From: Hydrogenophaga sp. | Lineage (GTDB): Bacteria > Pseudomonadota > Gammaproteobacteria > Burkholderiales > Burkholderiaceae_C | Length of the DNA: 64,000 bases | Assembly (NCBI RefSeq): GCF_026125785.1 | Contig: NZ_JAHCKL010000012.1 | Location: 1-64,000, forward strand | Direction of reading: 5' to 3' | Shown: in pieces, positions 1 through 7,815 of the stretch | How the letters are laid out: each line of letters begins with the position of its first letter | Position numbering within the stretch: position 1 is the first letter of the stretch | Translations under genes and position numbers: made by a program | Notes under the pieces: generated by a model | What the model was told of the DNA's origin: nothing | Database searches by the model: none | What the model saw: the letters and a program-made list of their open reading frames with translations, nothing else

Positions 1-1
1 C

Positions 2-1279
2 CCGGGCCGTGCGTCATTGACCGCCTGGGTGGAAGAGCTCCATCCCGAATTGCGAGTCCGCTTGGTCGGTCACGCTGAGCGTGTCAGCCACTCCGCTGAA
101 CTCAAGCAGGCAGCGGTTATTGCGCTGTGCACTCGTCAAGGCAGTGCAGAGGCCTTGGCTCAGGAGATTGGCGTGTGCAGGCCGACGCTGTACAAGTGGA
201 AAAACCGGCTACTTGACCGCGAGGCACCAGCATTCATGACGAACCCAAACGATATGCCAACGCCTGGCGCTGCCCGCGAAGAGCTGGAACGCCAACTTGA
301 GGTCTTGCGACGGGACATCAGGCGCCTGCAGTTGGAACAAGACCTGCTCAAGAAGGCGAACGAAATCATAAAAAAAGACCTGGGCATCAACCAGCCGCCC
401 CTGACCAATCGGGAGAAGACCCTGTTGGTTGATGCCCTGCGGAGCACGTACACGCTGTCTGAGCTTCTTGGTCAGGTGGGACTGCCGCGCAGCTCCTACT
501 TCTACCATCGCGCTCGTCTGAATGCAGCGGACAGGTACGTCGAAGTACGACGCACCATCGCCGACATCTTTGAGCGCAATCACCGCTGCTACGGCTACCG
601 CAGGATACGCGCCTCGCTGACCAAGCAAAGCGTCAGCATCTCCGAGAAGGTGGTGCAGCGTCTGATGAAACAGGAGTCGCTGGTGGCCGCCGCGCCCAAG
701 CGTCGCCGCTATGGTTCCTACCTGGGAGAAATCAGTCCGGCGCCTGAGAATCTCATCAACCGTGACTTCAGTGCGACCGCGCCCAATGAGAAGTGGCTCA
801 CGGATATCACGGAGTTCCAGATCCCCGCTGGCAAGGTGTATCTCTCACCCATGATCGACTGCTTCGATGGCATGGTCGTCAGCTGGGCAATTGGCACGCG
901 TCCCGATGCGGCGCTGGTGAACTCCATGTTGGATGCCGCGATCGATGGCGTCGCCACCGGTAGCGACCGGCCGGTCGTTCACTCCGATCGCGGCGCGCAC
1001 TACCGCTGGCCGGGTTGGCTCAAGCGCATGGCCGACGCAAAGCTGGTGCGCTCTATGTCGCGCAAGGGGTACTCGCCAGACAACGCAGCGTGTGAAGGCT
1101 TCTTCGGCCGGCTGAAGACCGAGCACTTCTATCCCCGAGACTGGCAGTCCGCCACCATCGAACAGTTCATGCAGGCCTTGGACGCCTACATTCGCTGGTA
1201 CAACGAGAAGCGGATCAAGATCTCTCTGGGCTCTCTCAGTCCAGTCGAGTACCGACGCAGCCTCGGAATCGTCGCTTAA
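2..1279 (+). mobile_element. IS3-family transposase, single fused ORF, 5' end outside window
   Basis: DDE recombinase of the IS3 type. An N-terminal helix-turn-helix (about residues 30-65 counted from the TTG at 17) is followed by a coiled segment rich in L, E and K (about 85-125) and an integrase core. The catalytic triad is visible as the D of LTDITEF, the D of HSDRGAHY and the E of CEGFFGRLKTE. OrfA and OrfB are in one frame, so no programmed frameshift is needed. The frame stays open to the window edge and the TTG at 17 has no clear ribosome site, so the true start probably lies upstream. The left terminal repeat cannot be seen and the right end could not be fixed. Confidence 0.88.
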
Positions 1280-1674
1280 CCAGTCCAAGATTTGTACCGC
1301 ACCCCCCCCTGACTTACTGGGTCACTTCTAGGTGGAAATCAACAATCAGCGATCCATTTCACGACAAAATCGTGACAGACATATTTCCTTCAACCGCTCA
1401 GGACGCCGGCATGCATGCAAGTTGTCCATCCAGTCGCCTGAAGCCCAGTCACTGCCCCTTCGAAGGCCCCTCTTTCGCTTCCGTCAAGTGACGCCCTTCA
1501 GCCATTGCAGGCGATGGGATGTGGCGCGCTCGCCTGCGCGACGCTCGTGGATTAGCGCTTGATCGAGATGGTTCTCACGAGCACACCGTTGGGACCTGAA
1601 CACCCTGGAACCCCCTTCTTGAAAAGGCGAGCGCATGAGCGGGTTCTGCTCGCGCGAGCACAATCCATCCTGCG
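1280..1674. other. Non-coding flank of the transposase
   Basis: This stretch of about 395 bases starts with a C-run at about 1302-1310 and contains the unresolved right end of the IS3 element. No convincing gene, RNA or promoter was recognised. Short frames here lack start signals and family resemblance. Confidence 0.4.
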
Positions 1675-1902
1675 ATGGAAACCAATGCACTATCAGATGA
1701 TGAATTGATGGCCCGAGCCCGCGAATGGCGACTTCGGGCGCTACGCGGCGAGAGGGAAGCGCGCGGCACAGCGCACGAGCTAGAGCGTGAACTGCGCCAG
1801 CGCACGAAGCTGCACCCCCCTAACACCAGCGCGCCCTGCCTGGACGTGCACTTGCCATCAACGACGCAAGAAGCACCTCGGCAGGCCTGGCGGTTCTGGT
1901 AA
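1675..1902 (+). CDS. Small conserved hypothetical protein (75 aa)
   Basis: The first 45 residues are charged and helix-forming (LSDDELMARAREWRLRALRG, then several E/R pairs). A proline-rich linker and a C-terminal aromatic WRFW follow. The layout, acidic start with LSD-D/E-EL, RALRG motif and W-x-FW tail, resembles a family of short uncharacterised cytoplasmic proteins that I recall from Comamonadaceae. That is memory and was not checked. The gene stands alone between the IS element and the convergent SirB2-type gene. No strong ribosome site precedes the ATG. Function unknown. Confidence 0.55.
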   Translation: METNALSDDELMARAREWRLRALRGEREARGTAHELERELRQRTKLHPPNTSAPCLDVHLPSTTQEAPRQAWRFW

Positions 1903-1968
1903 CCGGCGATAGCAACGACGTTGCAATGGGTTGGAGGAACGTCCGAACGCGCTTCGCGGACGCAGCCA

Positions 1969-2376
1969 TCACCAGCCCACGACGCGCAAGAACCCCAGCG
2001 GGTCATGGGTTCGGGCAACGGCAATCATCATCACGAAGCAGGTTAAAGCCGCAGCGAACGCCAACGCCTTGCCGGCCTGGGTCGGCGCCCGGCGCAGCGC
2101 CAACACACCCAATACGATGTACGCGATCAGTAGTGCGAGCTTGACCAGCAGCCACGGCGTGGCAAAAGGATTGAGCTGCAAGGCTGCCAGCAATAGCAAA
2201 GCGGCGGTGAGCAAGGCGGTATCGATCACCTGGCTCAACCGGCGCATCGCCAACGACCTTGGCATCTGGGCCCCCAGCAGCACGCCCAAGCCCCGACCGG
2301 CGAACAACCCACCGCTCAGCATCGCGAGCCCGACATGCGAGGCCTTGATTACAGGATAGAAGTCGGCCAATGCCAT
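1969..2376 (-). CDS. SirB2-family integral membrane protein
   Basis: A 135-residue, almost wholly hydrophobic protein with about four membrane helices. The opening (ADFYPVIKASHVGLAMLSGG) is the N-terminal signature of the SirB2 family, whose biochemical role is not established. I chose the ATG at 2376 because family resemblance begins there; a longer frame to 2433 adds Cys/Trp-rich residues that do not fit. It follows the CopD-like gene by 4 bases and ends the nsrR-led operon, so it may be co-expressed under NO. Family assignment is good, function is inference. Confidence 0.75.
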   Translation of the reverse strand: MALADFYPVIKASHVGLAMLSGGLFAGRGLGVLLGAQMPRSLAMRRLSQVIDTALLTAALLLLAALQLNPFATPWLLVKLALLIAYIVLGVLALRRAPTQAGKALAFAAALTCFVMMIAVARTHDPLGFLRVVGW

Positions 2377-2380
2377 CCCA

Positions 2381-2821
2381 TCACCATCGCAGGTAGAACA
2401 TGGCCTTAGCCAGCAGCACGATGGCCAACACATGGCAGAACACGCTCAGGTGCAGCCTTCGCGAGCGGCGCCCGCCCAGCACGCCACTGCGCCGCCAGAT
2501 CATGGCCATCGAGAAATGCCCGAACACGCTCAGCGCCAACGCTATCTTGAGCGTCAGCAACAACCCGAAACTGCTGGCCAGTGGCTGCGCCAGAGCCGCA
2601 CGGTGCTGCCAAGCCAGTCCAATGCCAGTCACGTAGAGCGTCAACAACACCCAAGGCATCACGGCGGTAGCGCGGTCGCCGATCGCACGCTCCACCATGT
2701 GCATGGTCTGGCGCGGCAGGTGCTTGCGCACACCCTCAAGCATCACCACCTCGAAGAACACCGTGCCGACGAAGGCCATGGCAGCCGACAGGTGCAGGAC
2801 AAGCAAGATGCCATAGCTCAT
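2381..2821 (-). CDS. CopD-like four-helix membrane protein
   Basis: A 146-residue inner-membrane protein with four to five predicted helices. His residues in helices 1 and 4 (LHLSAAMAFVG; RLHLSVFCHVLA) and a conserved aromatic end recall CopD-family and related haem/copper membrane proteins. Its ATG overlaps the nsrR stop by 4 bases, which indicates translational coupling. The position between nsrR and a SirB2 gene suggests a role tied to NO or respiratory metal handling. A copper-export role is not supported, since copC is absent. It could also be annotated as an uncharacterised membrane protein. Confidence 0.65.
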   Translation of the reverse strand: MSYGILLVLHLSAAMAFVGTVFFEVVMLEGVRKHLPRQTMHMVERAIGDRATAVMPWVLLTLYVTGIGLAWQHRAALAQPLASSFGLLLTLKIALALSVFGHFSMAMIWRRSGVLGGRRSRRLHLSVFCHVLAIVLLAKAMFYLRW

Positions 2822-3273
2822 GGCACCCGCCTGCGCTCCAGCTTCATGCGCTGACCCGATTTCAGCGGGAAGTCAGTGCCGGGCAGCAAGTCGGCCAGCG
2901 AAAAGCCGTCCAAGTGCGCCATGAACTCCCGCACTGCGCCACCCAGCACGCCGGCGAGGCGGCACTGGCCGCTGAGCACGCATTGGGTGCCCGTGGAAAA
3001 ACACTCGACCAGCGCGAAGTCCGGCTCAATGCTGCGCACCACCGCGCCCAGATTGATGTCACGCGGTGCATGGGCCAGGCGCATGCCACCGCCCTTGCCT
3101 CGCACGGTCTCGACCCAGCCCTGCAGGCCAAGCTGGTGCGTGACTTTCATCAAATGGGCTTCCGATATCCCGTACGCCTGAGCCACCTCCGAGATGGTGC
3201 ACAGGCGCTCGGGCTGCTGCGCCACATACATCAGCAAGCGCAGCGCGTAGTCGGTCATCGTGGTCAGGCGCAC
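2818..3273 (-). CDS. nsrR: NsrR, NO-sensing Rrf2-family repressor
   Basis: A 151-residue Rrf2 regulator that represses NO-detoxification genes and releases DNA when its iron-sulfur cluster reacts with NO. The N-terminal winged helix begins VRLTTMTDYALRLLMYVAQQ, matching NsrR family starts, so I use the GTG at 3273 rather than the frame opening at 3351. Three cysteines at about 91, 98 and 104 (ECFSTGTQC...GQC) are placed as in the family's cluster-binding loop. It lies downstream of nnrS and upstream of two membrane genes on the same strand. A fitting operator is at 4968-4990. Confidence 0.93.
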   Translation of the reverse strand: MRLTTMTDYALRLLMYVAQQPERLCTISEVAQAYGISEAHLMKVTHQLGLQGWVETVRGKGGGMRLAHAPRDINLGAVVRSIEPDFALVECFSTGTQCVLSGQCRLAGVLGGAVREFMAHLDGFSLADLLPGTDFPLKSGQRMKLERRRVP

Positions 3274-3286
3274 GGGAAGATCCTGG

Positions 3287-4534
3287 TCATGGCGTCGGGT
3301 GCTGACGCACCTTGATCTTGGCGGGTTTGGGTATCGGCGCTGCCGCCGCATCGATGCGCGGGCGGATCAACATCGGAAAGAACCGCCACAGGTACAGCGC
3401 GAAAGCCAGCACCCACGAACCAGCCGACGCATGCAGCGCGCTCCATGCCAGTTCGGTGGGCAGCAGGGCCAGCAGGCGCAGCGCCGCGGCAGCGATCACC
3501 AAGCCGTAGCAGCACACCATGAGGCGATCCGTGCGCAGCGGCCGCCCCAGATGACCCAGTGCTGTGCGCGTGACCATGCCGATGATCAGCACGGAAAAGC
3601 CCGCCACGCCGATCACGTGCGCGGGCCAGGCGGCGCGCAGCACGGCGCCCGAGAGCTGCGCCGCCGCCACCAGCAGCCCCGCCGCCAGTGCGGCGTAGCC
3701 CACGTAGAGAATCCACAGCAGCGGAACGCGTCGCACGGCCGCGGGCTTCCAGGCCGACAGCTGCACCAGCGCGATCACGCCTGCCACGCCCAGGAACAGC
3801 GCCGATGCCTGGGCCCAACCCACGAGCCCACCGCCAATGGCCAGGCCGGCCGCCGCCAGTTGCCAATGGCCGCTTCGCGTGTGCATGGGGATCGCCAGCC
3901 CTGGTACGGCGCGCATGGCGAAGAACGGAATCACCCGCCTGGCCACCAGCAACGCGATCACCGCCATGCACAGCAGGCCGGTGTTGAAGTGCTGCATGAG
4001 TCGCACAGGGTCTCCCTGCCAGGCGGACCACAGGAACAAGGCATTGGCCACGCCCAGCCCGAGAACCAGCACCGGCACGCCGTAGTTGCGCTGACTTCGC
4101 GCACCCACGATGGCGCGCCCCAAAGCGACAGCGGCGCAGGTGAAGAACAGCAGTTCGCTGGCCACCGCCACCCCAAAGGCCGTGTTGCCGGGCACCAGAT
4201 AGGCCACCCGGGCCACCACCCATGACGCACCGAGAACGCCCAAGGCCTTCCCCGTGAGCGGATTGATGCCGGTCCAGTTCGCCCCCGCGGTGAGCAGGAA
4301 GCCCACGGCAATGGTGGCGATGAAGCCCCAGAGCATCTCGTGCGCGTGCCACACGACACCGGCCAGTTGTCCACGCAACAGGCCGGGCGCGAACACCCAC
4401 AACGCCACCGACACGGCGGCCCAGAAACAACCGGCCAGGTACAGCGGCCGAAAGCCCAGCTCCAGAAAGGCTTTCCATTGCGGCCCGGGCATTTGCGCCG
4501 CCCCTGGCTCCTGGATCTGCAGCAGATCAGCCAT
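3287..4534 (-). CDS. nnrS: NnrS-family haem/copper membrane protein
   Basis: A 415-residue polytopic membrane protein with about 12 helices. It carries NnrS signatures: the FLELGFRPLYLAG opening, WHAHEMLWGF (candidate metal-binding His pair), the GMVTRTALGHLGR loop, and a C-terminal aromatic helix. NnrS proteins accompany denitrification and protect cells against NO damage to iron enzymes; the mechanism is unsettled. The ATG at 4534 overlaps the upstream haemoglobin gene by 8 bases and nsrR follows by 13, so haemoglobin, nnrS and nsrR form one unit behind the NsrR-type operator. The longer frame to 4873 is out-of-frame Trp/Cys noise. Confidence 0.92.
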   Translation of the reverse strand: MADLLQIQEPGAAQMPGPQWKAFLELGFRPLYLAGCFWAAVSVALWVFAPGLLRGQLAGVVWHAHEMLWGFIATIAVGFLLTAGANWTGINPLTGKALGVLGASWVVARVAYLVPGNTAFGVAVASELLFFTCAAVALGRAIVGARSQRNYGVPVLVLGLGVANALFLWSAWQGDPVRLMQHFNTGLLCMAVIALLVARRVIPFFAMRAVPGLAIPMHTRSGHWQLAAAGLAIGGGLVGWAQASALFLGVAGVIALVQLSAWKPAAVRRVPLLWILYVGYAALAAGLLVAAAQLSGAVLRAAWPAHVIGVAGFSVLIIGMVTRTALGHLGRPLRTDRLMVCCYGLVIAAAALRLLALLPTELAWSALHASAGSWVLAFALYLWRFFPMLIRPRIDAAAAPIPKPAKIKVRQHPTP

Positions 4535-4967
4535 GGCTGAGTGCCGTGGGCACGGCATCCGGATCGTGGCTGATCTGGTAGCCCATCCAGAGGCTCTGCG
4601 CAACCCGCACGGCCATGGCGCAGGCCCGCTCGGCCATGGCCTGATTGGACTGGGCGGCTGCGTTCTCCCGAAACAGCCGCAGCCAGCACTCGAACAGCTC
4701 GGCAGACAGCCCGGGCAACGCGGCATGCTTGGGCATGGGCGCGCCCGAGAACCGGCCCGTTCGCCGCAGCAGCGCCGACCAGAAATCCACCAGCTTGGCC
4801 AAGTGGCGGTCCCAGTCGTCGATGTGCGCGTCGAAGATCGGCCCCAGCACTTCGTCCCGGCGGACACGGGCATAGAACGTATGCACGAGCGCAGTCACCT
4901 CGGCCTCTGTACAGAGATGGGTTCCGGGCACTCGCTCGTCGGTCATGTGGACTGCGGCATCACTCAT
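4527..4967 (-). CDS. Group III truncated haemoglobin
   Basis: A 146-residue 2/2 globin; such proteins bind O2 or NO and can act in NO dioxygenation or reduction. Features are the B-helix FYARVRRDEVLGPIF, the DWDRHLAKLVDFWSALL segment and the proximal His of MPKHAALPGLS. The start is uncertain. The ATG at 4967 lies inside the NsrR-type palindrome and a second ATG at 4946 (MTDERVPG) lies just beyond it; neither has a clear Shine-Dalgarno. If the operator overlaps the promoter, 4946 is the more sensible start. It heads the haemoglobin-nnrS-nsrR unit, so it is likely induced by NO. Confidence 0.9.
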   Translation of the reverse strand: MSDAAVHMTDERVPGTHLCTEAEVTALVHTFYARVRRDEVLGPIFDAHIDDWDRHLAKLVDFWSALLRRTGRFSGAPMPKHAALPGLSAELFECWLRLFRENAAAQSNQAMAERACAMAVRVAQSLWMGYQISHDPDAVPTALSHG

Positions 4968-4990
4968 AAGATTTATTTCAAATATATCTT
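4968..4990. promoter_or_regulatory. NsrR-type operator palindrome
   Basis: A 23-bp palindrome whose arms read AAGAT-N-TATTT and AAATA-N-ATCTT. It extends to 29 bp (4965-4993, ends CATAAGAT/ATCTTATG), symmetric at 26 of 29 positions with one unpaired centre. This matches the published NsrR arms (AAGAT..ATTT). It lies between the haemoglobin (minus) and cupin (plus) genes and could control both. Confidence 0.82.
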
Positions 4991-5025
4991 ATGATGGCTC
5001 CGGATGCGCCCTCCCTGCATCCCCC

Positions 5026-5039
5026 CTGATCTACATCAA
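5026..5039. promoter_or_regulatory. FNR/DNR-like box upstream of the cupin gene
   Basis: CTGAT-CTAC-ATCAA matches the FNR/ANR/DNR consensus TTGAT-N4-ATCAA except for the first base. It ends 11 bases before the cupin ATG, which is too close for activation of a promoter reading into that gene. If real it would more likely repress, or act leftwards about 80 bases from the haemoglobin gene. Confidence 0.3.
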
Positions 5040-5050
5040 ACGCCGGCATC

Positions 5051-5377
5051 ATGGCCCTCAAGCACGCTCAGCCCCTGGAGATCATCGATCTTCACGCTAC
5101 CGACGAGTCCCGCGGCACGGCGATCAGCAGCAGCCTCCTCAAGACGCCGCATCTGCAGTTGCTCCATGTCGTGCTCGCGGCAGGGCATGCCTTGCCAGAA
5201 CACCATGTACCCGGCGAGATCACGATCCAGTGCATTTCGGGTGAGGCAGACGTTGTGACGCCGGCGACCAGCTGCCGTCTGGTCGCCGGCACCCTGGTGA
5301 TGCTGCCCGCGGCAGAACCCCACCGCGTGCAGGCCCACCTCGACACCGCGTTGTTGGTCACCGTGCTTCATCCCTGA
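5051..5377 (+). CDS. Small cupin-fold protein
   Basis: A 108-residue single-domain cupin. Motif 1 is visible as G-HALPE-HH-VPG-E...G (about residues 45-64), with adjacent His in place of the usual H-x-H, and motif 2 as LPAAEPHRVQA with one His (about 90-100). The metal site would therefore be His/His/Glu/His. No enzymatic activity can be inferred. It is divergent from the haemoglobin gene across the NsrR-type palindrome and convergent with norR, which suggests membership of the NO response. The ATG at 5051 lacks a strong ribosome site. Confidence 0.75.
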   Translation: MALKHAQPLEIIDLHATDESRGTAISSSLLKTPHLQLLHVVLAAGHALPEHHVPGEITIQCISGEADVVTPATSCRLVAGTLVMLPAAEPHRVQAHLDTALLVTVLHP

Positions 5378-5419
5378 GGGGATTCGCGCGGCGGTCCCCG
5401 CCCTCGAAGCGCGCCCGCC

Positions 5420-6979
5420 TCAGGCCTTGAGCCCGAGCCGGCGGGCCAGCTTGTGCAGATTGCTGGCGTCCAGGCCGAGCGCACGGGCGGCCGCAGCCCA
5501 GTTGTCGCGGTGCAGAACCAGGGCTTGCTGGATCGCCTGGCGTTGCGTTGCGGCCACCATCTCGTGCAACGGCGCAAGCGCCGGCAAGACCTCGGTGCCC
5601 GGGTCCCGCGGAACTGCCAGCACCTCCTCACTCGCGGGCGCATCCTGCTCATCCAGGTCCAGCATGTCCGGCTCCAGGGTCACGATATCGCGCCGATCCG
5701 CGCCGCGGCTCATGGCCTTGAGCGCCGCACGGCTGATCACGTGCTCCAACTCGCGCACGTTGCCGGGCCAGCGGTAGCGACGCAACGCAGCCTCGGCGGC
5801 AGCGGACAGCCGCAGGCTGCGCAGGCCCAGGCGGCCACGGTTGAGTTCGAGGAAGCGGCCCGCAAGCAGCAGAACGTCGTTGCCTCGTTCACGCAAGGGC
5901 GGGATGGGGATGGGATAGACCGAGAGGCGGTGGTACAGGTCGTCGCGGAACGCCCCCTCGCGCACAAGTTCGCGCAGTTGGCGGTTGGTGGCCGCGATCA
6001 CGCGCACGTTCACGCGCCGTGGCCGGTCGGTGCCCAGGCGCTGGATCTCGCCGTTCTGCAGCGTGCGCAGCAACTTGGCCTGGATGGCTAGCGGCAGCTC
6101 GCCTACCTCGTCGAGGAACAGTGTGCCGCCATCGGCGGCCTCGATGCGCCCCGGCCGTTCGCTTGTCGCGCCGGAGAAGGCGCCCTTGGCGTGACCAAAC
6201 AGCTCGCTCTCGGCCAGGGACTCGGGCAGCGCCGCGCAGTTGACGTGCACCAGCGGTTTGCCGACGCGGCGCGAGAGTTGGTGCAGGCGGTGCGCGAACA
6301 GCTCCTTGCCGACACCCGTCTCACCCAGCAGCAGCGCGGGCAACTCGGAATCGGCCACCACCCGCAGCTCGTGCAGCAGGTGCACGATGGCTTCGCTCTG
6401 GCCAACGATCTCGTTGTCCTCGCGGAGAGCGGTGCGCGCGCTGGCCGGCGCCGACCAGCCCGTGGTACGCAAGGCGCGGATTTCGGCCTCCAGGCGCGTG
6501 ATGCGTACCGCCGCTTCGATGGCGCTGGCGAGCTGCTCCAGTTCGCACGGGGCCTGGGCGTCGAAGCGACCGATGTCCAGCGCGTCGAGCGTTACGACGC
6601 CCCAGCGCTCCCCTTCTACGTTCAGTGCCATGCCCATGCAGTCGTGTACCGGCAGGGGTTGGCCGGCGTGGCCGTCGATCAGGCCATCGTAGGGATCGGA
6701 CAGCGGACTGTCGTGGGGGAAGCGGGTGACCCCGCGTCGCGCCAAGATGGCCGCGAGCCTAGGGTGATCCTTCACCGCGAAGCGCCTGCCCAAGGCGTCA
6801 CTGGTCAGGCCGTCCACCGCCAACGGTCGCAGGTGCTCCTGCTCCAGTCGCAGCAGCGCCACCGACCCACAGGCGAAGTGCGCGCGAAGGCTGTTCACCA
6901 AGCGCTGCAAGCGCACCGCCGCTGGCAGAACGGCCACCAAGTCGGTCAGCAGCAGCAATTGCGTCGTGTCGATGGTCAT
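5420..6979 (-). CDS. norR: NorR, NO-responsive sigma-54 activator
   Basis: A 519-residue enhancer-binding protein that activates NO-detoxification genes with sigma-54. The order is a GAF sensor (about 20-165), AAA+ (about 190-420, Walker A GETGVGKE at 219-226, Walker B GGTLFLDE) and a Fis-type helix-turn-helix at the end. The GAF domain keeps residues equivalent to the E. coli NorR iron site: Y97, D98, H112, C114 and D132. The sigma-54 contact loop reads GAFSGA (266-271), a conservative Thr-to-Ser change. I chose the ATG at 6979 (MTIDTTQLL); frames further upstream run through the operator. It is divergent from ric-norB. Confidence 0.95.
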   Translation of the reverse strand: MTIDTTQLLLLTDLVAVLPAAVRLQRLVNSLRAHFACGSVALLRLEQEHLRPLAVDGLTSDALGRRFAVKDHPRLAAILARRGVTRFPHDSPLSDPYDGLIDGHAGQPLPVHDCMGMALNVEGERWGVVTLDALDIGRFDAQAPCELEQLASAIEAAVRITRLEAEIRALRTTGWSAPASARTALREDNEIVGQSEAIVHLLHELRVVADSELPALLLGETGVGKELFAHRLHQLSRRVGKPLVHVNCAALPESLAESELFGHAKGAFSGATSERPGRIEAADGGTLFLDEVGELPLAIQAKLLRTLQNGEIQRLGTDRPRRVNVRVIAATNRQLRELVREGAFRDDLYHRLSVYPIPIPPLRERGNDVLLLAGRFLELNRGRLGLRSLRLSAAAEAALRRYRWPGNVRELEHVISRAALKAMSRGADRRDIVTLEPDMLDLDEQDAPASEEVLAVPRDPGTEVLPALAPLHEMVAATQRQAIQQALVLHRDNWAAAARALGLDASNLHKLARRLGLKA

Positions 6980-7031
6980 AAGCACCTCATGGGGTGTTTT
7001 ATACCGTTGCCCCATCGTGGTGATTTTGACC
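6974..7031. promoter_or_regulatory. Three NorR enhancer sites (GGT-N7-ACC)
   Basis: Exact GGT-N7-ACC inverted repeats occur at 6974-6986, 6993-7005 and 7019-7031. This is the NorR recognition element and the triple arrangement described for Cupriavidus and E. coli. The first covers the norR start codon, which suggests autoregulation. An FNR/DNR-like sequence (TTGAC-CAAG-ATCAA, 7026-7039) overlaps the third. Confidence 0.88.
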
Positions 7032-7041
7032 AAGATCAATC

Positions 7042-7086
7042 CAAGTCCTTGATTGGAAAAGGAATATTCCTGGCACGCGGTTCGCA
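7042..7086 (+). promoter_or_regulatory. IHF-type site and sigma-54 promoter of ric-norB
   Basis: On the minus strand 7042-7054 reads AATCAAGGACTTG, a full match to the IHF consensus WATCAR-N4-TTR. At 7071-7086 TGGCACGCGGTTCGCA has the -24 GG and -12 GC exactly 10 bases apart, as sigma-54 requires. With the enhancers upstream this gives the order NorR sites, IHF bend, -24/-12 promoter. Transcription would start near 7097, ahead of the ric ATG at 7120. Confidence 0.85.
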
Positions 7087-7119
7087 TCTCCGGCAGCACC
7101 CATCCACGAAGGAGAGACC

Positions 7120-7797
7120 ATGGACCTGATGGACCAATCCCTGGGGCAATTGGCTCGCCGCATTCCCGGCGCCACACGCGTCCTGGACGCGCACCACGTC
7201 GACTTCTGTTGCGCGGGCAACCGCACCCTGCGCACGGCGGCCGCCACCGCCGGCCTGGATGGCGATGCCATCGCCGCCGAACTGCTGGCACTGCAAGCGC
7301 GCGAGGCCCAGGCCGATGGGCCGGACTGGAGCCGGGCCACCGACACCGAACTGGTGGAGCACATCCTGACGCGTTATCACGCCGTGCACCGCGAACAACT
7401 GCCCGAGCTGATCCGCCTGGCGCGCCGCGTGGAGCAAGTGCATGGCGATCGCGAGGACTGTCCACACGGACTGGCCGACCACCTCATGGCCATGGCGCAG
7501 GAGCTGGAGAGCCACATGCGCAAGGAAGAGGTGGTGCTGTTCCCGATGATCACGCGCGACCAGGGCGCCATGGCCCGCATGCCCATCGGCGTGATGCGCG
7601 GCGAGCACGAAGAACACGGCGTGGCCTTGCGCCATCTGGTGGAACTCACGCAGAACTTCACGCCGCCGCGTGGCGCCTGCACCACCTGGAAGGCGCTCTA
7701 CACCGGACTGCGCGCCTTTCGCGACGATCTGATCGCACACATCCATCTGGAAAACAACGTCCTGTTCGAGCGCTTCGCGCCGGCGGACGTGCACTGA
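7120..7797 (+). CDS. ytfE: Ric/YtfE (NorA) di-iron protein for iron-sulfur cluster repair
   Basis: A 225-residue haemerythrin-like protein of the RIC family, which repairs iron-sulfur clusters damaged by NO or peroxide. The N-terminal ScdA-type domain holds DAHHVDFCCAGNRTL (about 23-37) with the conserved Cys pair. The C-terminal four-helix bundle supplies di-iron ligands: H(84) in RYHAVHREQ, HLMAMAQELESHMRKEE, GEHEEHG and HIHLENN. The ATG has GAAGGAGAGACC in front. It is the first gene after the sigma-54 promoter and norB follows after 18 bases. Its orthologue in Cupriavidus is NorA. Confidence 0.93.
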   Translation: MDLMDQSLGQLARRIPGATRVLDAHHVDFCCAGNRTLRTAAATAGLDGDAIAAELLALQAREAQADGPDWSRATDTELVEHILTRYHAVHREQLPELIRLARRVEQVHGDREDCPHGLADHLMAMAQELESHMRKEEVVLFPMITRDQGAMARMPIGVMRGEHEEHGVALRHLVELTQNFTPPRGACTTWKALYTGLRAFRDDLIAHIHLENNVLFERFAPADVH

Positions 7798-7815
7798 CCA
7801 CACGGGAGAAGTCTC

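Noticed and set aside
1332-1562. 76-codon frame after the IS element
   Set aside because: Arg/Ser-rich noise with no start signal; probably IS flank.
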